Below, piece by piece: positions 39,050-48,900 of a stretch of 64,000 bases of DNA. A model generated the notes under the pieces. That model saw only the letters and a list, made by a program, of their open reading frames with translations, was not told the DNA's origin and did not search any database. Each line of letters starts with the position of its first letter. Position 1 is the stretch's first letter. A program made the position numbers and the translations under genes. The DNA comes from Linderina pennispora (taxonomy: Eukaryota; Kickxellomycota; Kickxellomycetes; Kickxellales; Kickxellaceae): NCBI RefSeq assembly GCF_002104995.1, contig NW_024468249.1, positions 2,976,001 to 3,040,000 on the forward strand, in the 5' to 3' direction.

Positions 39050-42000
39050 ATGGGGCCATCAGCCGTGGTAGATATTCGCCGCCTGGACGATGTGCGAAGG
39101 CAGCAGGCGCTGAGCAAGGATGGCTTTGTCGGCGGGGCGCTGTTGGGGAAGCTGCGCGTGGCTAGTCGGACAGAGCAGCTGGCCACTGAGCCGTTCCACC
39201 TGCCCGCTGGATCCATCGTGCTGGTCGACTCCTGTGGAGCGCAGATCCGATGCTGCGCTGTGGATCCCCACCCATCATGGTTTGCCGACCACGTATATGT
39301 GCTGCTCACACGCTGGCGGTACATCCCGCCGCCTCGCCAGTTAAGCGGCAGAGAGCGCCTTGCCTGGGCATATATAGAGATCCTGGCTGACCCCGTACTG
39401 GTGCCATCGCAAATGGACATGCCCAAAAACAAGCAGCCGTACTCATGGTGGACCGCTCAGCAGGCCCCTGTGCCCGACACTACTGACCAGATCCAATCGG
39501 CAATTCGTGTATCGCCTCCTATCAGTGCAACCCGTGGGGCACATATATTGCAACAGGCACAGCGCAGTCCAAGTCCGGACCCAACGCACCACCACAGCCA
39601 TGCTGTATATGGGCGAGTTGATGCAATGGGGTCGCTGCTAGTCACCGCATCGGAGGACGTTGGGTTTTTTGTCTGCATCGCCGTCGAATCATCGGCCATG
39701 GACCCAATTAGCAGCTTCTCAGTGCTGCTGGTTGGTGCGCGATTTCTGGGCCTCTTTGCATCACTGCGCGCCGGCGACTCGCTGTTTGTCGACCATCTGC
39801 GTGCCAGAGCGCCCTTCGCTGAAAGCGATCACTCGCAGGCAATCTTCATTACATCACTCGACTCCCAGGCATTCCGCATCGAGGATTCTGTGGCTTTTGT
39901 TTGGGGCGACCAGCAGCCCTCGTCGCAGCGGTCGTCGCACTTTACGCAGTCCTCGCAGAACATGCTGCTGGAGCAGATTGCCGATAGCTCGCAGAGGACA
40001 GACACGTCGCAGGCACCGGGAAATTGGGCTTCGCGGCCTGAGCGCGTGCCAGCCGGACCGCCCTTAAACACATGGCGTGACCCCCACTTGTTTGTGAACC
40101 AGGGCAAGCTTGAGAGCTACGCTGGAGTCGTAACCAGGATTGTCGACCTGGTGCTCGGCATCTACGTCGTCGATGACTGCCATATGCTGATCCTCACATA
40201 CTGGCCACTGCTGTCACCGCTGACGGTTCTGCGGACAGGGACAAGAATACTGGTGGAGAACTCGCATATCATTCTTTTGTCAAACTCGGCTGGCTACCAG
40301 TGGGAGTGGATCAAGCGAGCACTGCCTGGCGACACTGCCGAGCCCAGCAAGCAGCGGCTGCTGGTTTTTGGTGCCTGCGCACGGACGTCTGTGCGGGTCA
40401 CCGACTTTTCTGGCACCGGCAATTCTGCTGCTATGGCAACGGCCATTGACAGCGAGATGGCGTCTTTGCTGGCGAGAAACGCGCAAGGGCTAGTGCAGAT
40501 GATTGAGACGGCAGAGGCGTTCTGGAAGCTCAGCAAAAAGTTCCCTCGCGGCATGGTGGCGGGCTACGATCCGCAGGCTGACGGCAAGCTGATACGCCGG
40601 GAGCTGCTCGATTCTGCCATGCGCTGGGCTGGCGTGCCCACCGTCGCTGGAGCCCCTGCCACGTCGAGGAACCTGTACGCAGAATTCCTCGCCCACGACG
40701 CCAGCTGCCGAGCTGAGACGCCACGGTCGCACTTTCCTACCCGCATCGTTGCTCTGAGCGACGTCGCATCGCGCTTCATCAAGTGGAGCCGGGAGAATCT
40801 TTCGAGTCTGCCCCTTGCATCTGCAGCAAGCGACGAGGACATGCCAGAGTTTAGTGTCAGCCACGTCAGCCCCGAGGATCTTCAACAAACGACCACGGCT
40901 CTGGTAGGCCGGCTCACCTTGGATACCCGCGGATCGCTGTACCTGGCAGACGCAACAGCGAGGATCCGGGTCCATCCGGATGCAAGCTGCATTGGCGACA
41001 CTCACCGGGTGCTCTTCCCGGGCCAGGCACTGATCGGCCATGTCGCTGCATGGATGCATTGGCAATTCTCCGTCGAACGCATCGCCAAGCATGGCGTCAA
41101 TCCCTTCGACCTCGTATATGCGGCCGCTTCTTCGCCAGTACTCCTTCACTTTGACACATCGTTTGGCCATGCGATCAGCAGTGATCCTCTGCTGAGCTCC
41201 GCCGAATGCCTCCTTGTAGTAGTGCATGCACGTGGCAATGCAGCGCCAGTAAACAGGACACGCCATGCGGGTCCCGAAGGCGCAAAAGTCACAGAGGCAG
41301 CCGACAGCCAGCGGTCAATGGGATACACAGCAAAGGGCATTGCTGTTCCAGTCACCAAACAGGATGCGCAAGCCGTGCTGGCATCTTTGGGCGGTGAAGT
41401 AGACGAGCCCTTTGATCTCGGCGATATCCCTGCCGCCAGCGTTCGGAGGTGTCTGCTCATGGTTGACTTCAAGCGCCAGTCTGTGCTGCTGGCCCCTGGC
41501 AGTGCCTACCTCATCTGCATCAAAAGCACAGCATCGCTGCAGTATGTGCGCAGCGGCGACAGCAGCCAGCATGAGCAGGTCCTGCTCATCACACTTGGCT
41601 CTGCCGACTCTGCGATCCCAGTGCAGGCTGAGTTTAGGGCTAGCGGCAGTCCAGCGGACCTGCCGTGGCAAACAGTCAGCGTGGTGCCGTTCATTGTAGA
41701 CGTCTCGACACAGCCCGTACACCTGCCAGCCGTGCAGTGCAATGTCACCACCGACGCTGCAGCGGCCCTGAGCCTGATCAGTGGCCCCAAGGTGTACTCT
41801 GTAGCTGAAGTGCTGCAGGCCAAGGACGGGTGCTCGCCAAATAGCCTGATCACTGTACGCGGAACGGTGGTCGACCGCAGTGTGTCCGACATTGTGTTCC
41901 TGGAGCCGCTTTTACCCGAGCCGAATACGGTGGCAGACAGCGCATCGCCTCGACCAGTCTCGGGCGTGTTCAGTAATCGCATTACGCTATGTGACGAGGA

Positions 42001-42877
42001 CAGTCCAGAGCAATCTATCCCTGTCTACCTCAAGCTTGCCAGCTTCTCGCACCCGCTTGCAGTGGTGCAAGGCGCTCGGTTTGTGGTCCACGACCTGATC
42101 GTCAGTGTGTCGCAAACGCGCAAAAGCATCTACCTGTCAGGCACGCTGTCAACGTTTGCCCAGGCGATCGTGCCACCGCTGCAGCAGGCAGACCTCTCGG
42201 GTACACCTTCATCAGGCGGCGAACGGCCATCCCAGAGCACCACACCAGCACGCCGGTGGTGCATTGGCGACCTGCACATGTCGTCTGCAGCAGACCGTGC
42301 ATACCCAGTAGAGCTGATCTGCCAGATCACCAAGATCGAGCATGTGGCTATCTCTGTCGCGTGCCGTAAATGCAAGCAGCGTGTTTGTGCAATGCGCTGC
42401 TCGTGCCCAAGCAAGCGACACCGGCTGTCGTCATCGGCATCTGGCCAGACGATCGCTTGCATCACCGAAGCGTGCTGCTGGGCCACGGACGGTAGCGGGA
42501 TTTCATGTCTGGTACTGAGCCGCAGGTGCGATGTTGCCCTCATGCTCGGCATGACTGACCAGGACTTCGACGGCATATGCTGCTCAGCTGCCCAATCGTG
42601 GAATGGCCAGCTCATGTGGAATCCGCAGTCAGAGCACTCGCCAATTACTGCAGCTGCCAGTCGCGCAGTGGCGAGCAGTAGGCGCTTGCGTGTTGTTGGC
42701 TGGGCAGAGGCAGCACCAAACGGCCCGCAGGCAATCAGACAGCAGCCGCTGCGGCTCAACCGCCAGAATGTGCTCGTGAACCAGCGAACCCCGCCCCGAA
42801 TTTCTGTGCGCTCTGTGTCCAACATCAACACTCTGGACATGTGCAGCAGGCTACTCAAGGATCTGTATAGCTCTTAG
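39050..42877 (+). CDS. CTC1-like OB-fold protein (CST telomere complex candidate)
   Basis: A 1275-aa uninterrupted frame. The protein looks like a chain of OB folds: strand-rich blocks such as YGRVDAMGSLLVTAS (around 187), YAGVVTRIVDLVLGIYVVDDC (around 359), ALVGRLTLDTRGSLYLADATARI (around 616) and VRGTVVDRSV (around 938), each with the small-barrel pattern of nucleic-acid binding proteins. Near the C-terminus (about 1103-1160) is a Cys cluster (CRKCKQRVCAMRCSC, then CCWATDGSGISC) placed in an OB fold, as in RPA70 and CTC1. CTC1 is the large CST subunit, which binds telomeric single strands and helps polymerase-alpha fill-in. Size, OB chain and zinc site support CTC1, but an RPA-like alternative remains possible. 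It is convergent with the nucleoporin gene. Confidence 0.55.
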   Translation: MGPSAVVDIRRLDDVRRQQALSKDGFVGGALLGKLRVASRTEQLATEPFHLPAGSIVLVDSCGAQIRCCAVDPHPSWFADHVYVLLTRWRYIPPPRQLSGRERLAWAYIEILADPVLVPSQMDMPKNKQPYSWWTAQQAPVPDTTDQIQSAIRVSPPISATRGAHILQQAQRSPSPDPTHHHSHAVYGRVDAMGSLLVTASEDVGFFVCIAVESSAMDPISSFSVLLVGARFLGLFASLRAGDSLFVDHLRARAPFAESDHSQAIFITSLDSQAFRIEDSVAFVWGDQQPSSQRSSHFTQSSQNMLLEQIADSSQRTDTSQAPGNWASRPERVPAGPPLNTWRDPHLFVNQGKLESYAGVVTRIVDLVLGIYVVDDCHMLILTYWPLLSPLTVLRTGTRILVENSHIILLSNSAGYQWEWIKRALPGDTAEPSKQRLLVFGACARTSVRVTDFSGTGNSAAMATAIDSEMASLLARNAQGLVQMIETAEAFWKLSKKFPRGMVAGYDPQADGKLIRRELLDSAMRWAGVPTVAGAPATSRNLYAEFLAHDASCRAETPRSHFPTRIVALSDVASRFIKWSRENLSSLPLASAASDEDMPEFSVSHVSPEDLQQTTTALVGRLTLDTRGSLYLADATARIRVHPDASCIGDTHRVLFPGQALIGHVAAWMHWQFSVERIAKHGVNPFDLVYAAASSPVLLHFDTSFGHAISSDPLLSSAECLLVVVHARGNAAPVNRTRHAGPEGAKVTEAADSQRSMGYTAKGIAVPVTKQDAQAVLASLGGEVDEPFDLGDIPAASVRRCLLMVDFKRQSVLLAPGSAYLICIKSTASLQYVRSGDSSQHEQVLLITLGSADSAIPVQAEFRASGSPADLPWQTVSVVPFIVDVSTQPVHLPAVQCNVTTDAAAALSLISGPKVYSVAEVLQAKDGCSPNSLITVRGTVVDRSVSDIVFLEPLLPEPNTVADSASPRPVSGVFSNRITLCDEDSPEQSIPVYLKLASFSHPLAVVQGARFVVHDLIVSVSQTRKSIYLSGTLSTFAQAIVPPLQQADLSGTPSSGGERPSQSTTPARRWCIGDLHMSSAADRAYPVELICQITKIEHVAISVACRKCKQRVCAMRCSCPSKRHRLSSSASGQTIACITEACCWATDGSGISCLVLSRRCDVALMLGMTDQDFDGICCSAAQSWNGQLMWNPQSEHSPITAAASRAVASSRRLRVVGWAEAAPNGPQAIRQQPLRLNRQNVLVNQRTPPRISVRSVSNINTLDMCSRLLKDLYSS

Positions 42878-42944
42878 GACTGCCAATTTTACGAACAAAA
42901 TGCTGATATATTGATAACCAAGCAAGTACAAGCAGCGACCCTCC

Positions 42945-45900
42945 TCAGTCAGACTCGTCGCCGAGCTCTGCCTCTGAGTTGTCCTCGTAGTCACTCCCCT
43001 CGATCATCCTGCGCACTGGATCGTCCATGCCGTTGCCTGGCTTGCCTGGCTTTTGCGTGTTCTTGCTTGTCGTCCTCGGAGACGCAACATTTGGCGACAC
43101 AGCTGCAGGGTTCGGGCCACCCAAAGCCTGGTCTGACGATGCCTCCTTGTACTTGTCGAACGGATTGATCGAGGCGTCAGACGCAGCTCCAAATCCAGAC
43201 GACTTGCTGCCGAATGTCCCCATCGCTGCACCAGCAGTGGGCGACACAATGCGCTTCACTTGAGTCATTGACGCCACGCCAAACGCTGGCTTGCCGAGTT
43301 TCGAGCCAAACTCCGGCATGCGTGTCCTCCCGGCTGTGCTCGAGAATGCGTTGGGCAGTCCGGACGTGCTGGCGTCCGTTGAAGCAACGACATACTTGGG
43401 GTTTCCTCCAAAGCTGCCCAAGTTCCCGAATGCACCCTTTTTGAACACACCCGACGAAGTACTAGGCGCCGGCGCCGAAGGCTTCTGGCCAAACGCTGAT
43501 GGCTCTCTGAAGAGAGACGACTGTTTGAAAAGAGACGATGCGCCAGGAGCTGGTGATGGAGACATGCCAGGCGGAGGCGTCTCGGCAGCAATATTCGGCA
43601 CGTCGTCGTCGTCGTCGCTTTCCTCGACTTCTTCGGTATCTGCATCAGACACGATATTTGCCGCTGCATCATCAAGGCTCGACGAAATGGCATCCATACC
43701 AAACAGCGCTGCTGGTGCCGACTCTGCCCTGAGATCGGCCTGGGATATGCGGCCAGTGCCATCAAAGCTGTCTGGGTGTGACAAGAATTCGAAATCATCC
43801 GACGGCTGCGATTCATCGACATCAGCTTCTGTAGCAATGTGGCTCATAGGCTGTTCCGCAGCATCATTTTCGACGGATGCCGCATCCACTACATTCGTAG
43901 AGCCACTCTCAACGATGCCCTCCACAGCAGCACTACCCGCCTGCTGGCGTGCGTGCTCCGGTGCCTCCAGCACAGACGACGAACAGATAAGTGCAGGAAC
44001 TGCGGCAGCAACAATATCCTCGACGGAGACACCACGAACTAGCTGATCGACATCCACGCGCTCCAGCTCTGACAGCTCATTAGTCTGCTCTGCGCTGCTT
44101 TCGCCAGAAGCATCAGCAGCACTAGACCCAGTGATAGCAGCAACAGCCTGGATCGCACCGCCCGCATCGGGTGCCATTCTGTCAGCAATTTCCTCGACCT
44201 GGCTCTCTGCCTGCTGGCTAACATGGATAAAATCGTCCGATTCATTATCTGACGCAGTCGAATCAGTTCCCTCTGTGTCCTCCTTGGCCTCAGACTCCGT
44301 CTTGGGTTCCGCGACGTCGGCCAACTGTGTAGCGTCCTCGCTAGTGGCCACATCTGCGGACGGCTTCTGGGCGCCATTGGCGGCATCGTCACTCTTGATG
44401 GTCACATCGACTCCAGTGCAAATAGTATCGTTGGCGCCAGGCTGACCGGCAACCTCAGCAACTGCCTGCTCGAATACAGCAGCAGCATCGTCCTCACTGC
44501 CCACATCAGCAGCAGAGCGAAGTGCCGATTCAACTACGTCCTCAACCAAAGCACCTGCAATAGCATCAACGGCTCGAGCCTCTTCAGGAACAACCTGGTC
44601 CAAACAGCTGCCCTCGGCAGCCTTCTGTTGCTCAGTCGTTAGCGACTCGTTGGGAGTGCTGATCTTGTCGTAGTCAGCGTTTAGCTGAACTTTGGCCGAT
44701 TCAGAAATCTCCAATGCAGGCTTGCCTTTGCCTGCTGGCAGCGCCAACTCTACAATATCCTCAACCTTCGCCTTCTCAACAATTGGCAAAGTAGCAGGCA
44801 CGTCGCTGTGCTCGTTTTGCGCATCGCTGCCAACTGCCAATGCCGATTTGGCAATATCCTCGACCCTTGCGCTCTCAACAGTAATCGCAGCCGATGGCAC
44901 CTCCACTCTGTCGAGTCCAGCCTGTGCAACCTTTCCCTGGCTGATCCGGTCGTAATCCGTGTCCAACGGCGCAGATTCAGCCAGCGCTAGAGACATTTGC
45001 ACATCCTTGGTAGGTGCCGGCCTTGAAGCAGAGTCCTGCTTAGACTCCTCGCCATCCGATTCCGCTGGTTCGTCAGCGATGTCCTCAGCCTGGCTCTCTG
45101 TCTGCTGACTAACATGGGCAAAATCGTCCGATCCACTTTCCGAATCATGGCTTTCCTTTTTTTGATCCACTTCACCACCCACCTCAAGCACGTCTGCATC
45201 AGCATCAGCCGTCTTGCCTTCATCCGGTGCACCAGCACGCTTCGAATCCTCCTCGATAGTAGGTTTCTCTGCACTGGGCGGCACGAATCCACGGAACAGT
45301 GGCTTGGAGATACCAACACCACTTGACCCAGGTACACCCGCATCAGCATCAGCCGTCTTGCTTTCATGCCGTGCTGCAGTGTCCTTCGAACTCTTATCTG
45401 CAGCAGCCTTCTCTGCACCAGGCGGCACGAATCCACGGAACAGTGGCGTGGAGATACCAGCACCACTTGACCCAGGAACGCCTACACCGGTACCAGTGGT
45501 CATGCCTGCCAGCGAGGTTACATCCTGCCCAGCGGCAGGTTTCTCGGCCCCAGGCGGCACGAATCCAGGGAACGATCTCTTGAACCCGCCAGTATCACTG
45601 AGTGTGGCCTGAAACACCGATGTGTTGCTGGTCCCAAACTGCAATCCACCAGTAGGTTTAAAGCTGCCAAATGAAGGCATAGCTGGTGTGCCAGCCTTCG
45701 TCGCCTCATCGGTAACCGCTCCAGGCTTTGGCGCTTCGCAGACAGTGCACTTGGATGCAGAGTTAGGACTGAGCAGGTCGCATGTCGAACACTTCCACTT
45801 GCCATCCTCGACCGCCGCCACCTTGAAACCACTGGCTGACAGAGGTGTAAAAGCCCTCTCTGTTGCATCCGCAGCATCCGCCTTTACCGCAAGCTTGGGT

Positions 45901-48900
45901 TCTTCGGATTTGGCCTCGCTCGTCGCTGAGGGCTTTGGTGCATTGCAGCGACTGCATTTGCTCCAAGGGCCAGTGTTCGACATGCTGCACTTCTCGCACT
46001 GCCAAACGGTGCCTGCCGGGAGATTGGGTACAGGGCTGCTGAACGCTACCGTCTTGGAAGCCACGGCCGGTGCAGCGGTGTCCTTTGCCGAGCCTCCATC
46101 TACAGGCTCCTTGCCACCATCACTCTCGGCTGTCTTTTTCTGCCTTCCCTCTTGCTCCTCCCCAGACTCGGATTCTGCGCTCTGCTCCCCATCCGACTCC
46201 TCCTCAGTCTCTGTCTCAGACTCCCCCTCAGTCTCTGTCTCCCACTCCGTACTTGGCCTTTCCTCTTCGTCATCTTCGTAGTCGGAAACCGGTTCGACCT
46301 GCGGCCACTGGGCACCATCTGCCTCAGCCTCTTCTACTGCCTGCTCAGAATCGGAAGTCTCCTCGTAGTCCGATTCCAGACCGGCACCCACCGTTTCCCC
46401 ACCATCAGGATTCAGCCTTCCAAAAGCCTCGACATACCGCTCCATGTTTGGCATGAGCAGAGGCTCTGGTACTATGCTCTCCTCGCCGTCCATTGCCAGA
46501 TACCGTGCACTCTTTGGCGTCTTTGCGATCAGGACGACTGCTGCGCTACGCGCGTTACCAGTCAGGGCCTCACTCACCAAGGCGCGACGGCGTCGAGCCT
46601 GGATAAACGCCGTTGCTGCAGATGGCTTCGACACCTTGTTGCCGACGTCTCCAGTAGCCATCAGCTCGAGATCTGCTATCTCGCTATCGGGAACCAACGA
46701 CTGGCGGCGAGTGGGCTTAACCGAGCGGCGCGTCAGTGTGCGCACTCGCGTGTGCGGATAGTGCGGATTCTGCGTCGGACTTCTGATCGGCGTACGCAGC
46801 GGGTCGGCAGATTCGCCTTCATCAGCAGCAGCAAATGGCAGCGCGTGTGGCGACCAGGGCTGGCCGTCGGTAGCAGCCCGCAGCGGGGCTCCCGTATCAG
46901 CCTGCGCGGGAGTCGCGATCACCCGGTCCAGAGTTTCACGCGCCATGCGCGAGCTCCTCTGGGCCTCCTCGGCCGACAGCTCACTCACCTTCATCTCGTT
47001 GAGCTCCTTGGCAATCCTATCGAGCGCATCCTTGTTCGTGGCCAGCGACTTGTCGATGCTCTTCATCTTTCGATCGATCGATTCGGGCGATGGGCCAAGC
47101 AGGCTGCTGCCAAGCAAGCCATCAGAGCACTGGCGATTGGCCTCCACAGCCTCGACCAGCTCCCTAGCGCGCTCCGAGCTGTCCTTGATGGCAGTGAGGT
47201 TCTTTTGGAGGCGCCTATGGATTTCGCGCTGCAGCGGGTTCATTCCGCCATCGACAGTCGCATTGGGCGCTGCACGCATCGAATTGGCAGACTCCAGAAT
47301 GCGCTTGATCTCACTGCCGCGGGTGTCGATTCGAGACAGATCTGCCTGCTCGTCTCGTATCCCCTTGTAGCTGCTCTCCAGGTCTTTGCGCGACTGCAAC
47401 AGAGCACCAGCCAGCACATCGGCAAAGCTGTTCCAGGCCCCGGTATCCCCGATGCTCAAAGACTCGAGGCGCACCGTAGCTGACGCCAGCTTGGTCACCG
47501 ACTCGTCGATCTCGATCGGCGGCAGAGTGGCTGCATGGACTCCCTTGATCGTCTGGCGAGACCGCCGCACCGACTTCTTGAACTGCTTCAGCTCGCTGTC
47601 AAACTTGTTCAGGGTCAAAACAAACTGGTTTCTGACCAGCTGGCTGGACATACGCCTGAGGTCCTGACGCAGCTCACCGCGGCGCCTCCTCTCGGCGCGG
47701 CGCTCATCCGCCTCGTGACGCTTCTGCTCCTGGATTAGGCGGTGCTCCTCGCGCTCCTTGGCCCGCTGTTCTTTCTCGGCGCGTTTCTGCTCCTCAGCAG
47801 CCAGTCTCTCCACCTCGGCTTGCTTTGCGCGGCGCTCCTTGTCAATCCGCTTCTGCTCGGCCTCTGCAAGCTTCTTCGCCTCTGCAATCTCCTCGGCAGT
47901 GGGCGGCTTGGGCGCATCGGTCTTCTTCGACGGGATAGGAGCAAAGGAGACGTGCTTCTCGATCGCCTCAGGTGACTTCTTAATCGCAAAGGGACTGGCA
48001 ACATCGCCCTTGCCTTGCTTGGGGGATTTGAACAAGCTGGGCTTCAATAGGTTGGCAGTCGAGAACATCGGCATCGAGGTCACGGGCTTGGTTTCAGCTA
48101 CCGCTGTGTCTGCTGGTTTCGACTCACCAACCTTGCGCGACTGCGCAAACACCGATCCCTTTACTACCCCAGCACCAGTTGCACTGCCAAAGGCAACACT
48201 GGCCGGTATATTGGCACCAGCCTTTGAGCTGGTGGTCGATGCAGGCTCGGGCTTCTTGGCAGGCGCCACTACAACTGGTTCCCCCCAGAACGACTGCTTC
48301 TTGGCCATGCTCGAGCCGAACTTTGACGGTGGCTGGTCAAAAAGCGACGGGCCGCTGGCTGGCTGGTCAAATATGCTGCCGGATGACCCTGAATTCTTCT
48401 CTGCCAGTGCTGCAAACGACGTCGCACCAGCGGCCCCTGCCGATGCCCCCACCTGACCGAACGTGCGCTGCCCACTGATACCAAACGTCGTAGGCGCGTT
48501 AGAGTTTGGCGCCACCTTCGTTGTCATCCCAAACGCTGAAGCGCCCGCTGGCCCAAACGACGGCTTAAACTCCTTGGGCGTGCCAAATCCTGGCGTCCTA
48601 CCCAAGCCACTGCTGGGTTTTGGAGCAAGAATCGACGAGAAAGTACCGCCAAATGCCTTGGACTTGACGAATCCAGATATCAGCGATGACTCCTCCTCTT
48701 TCTCCGCAGCCGGTGCCTGAGTTTTGGCGGAAGTGGCCGGCAATACTGCGGCTCCAGGCAGTGGCTGCACCTGCTTGACCATGCCCGTGCACTGCTGGCC
48801 GCGCTCAATCTCGACCGTGTTGTAGACATAATACCCAAGCAGACAGCCGTCAGTGGTTAGGATCCATAGGATGGGCTGCGGTGGCATGGGCGCCGTCGAA

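Noticed and set aside
46152-47483. 443-codon plus-strand frame opposite the nucleoporin
   Set aside because: Antisense of the coiled-coil region; no independent support.
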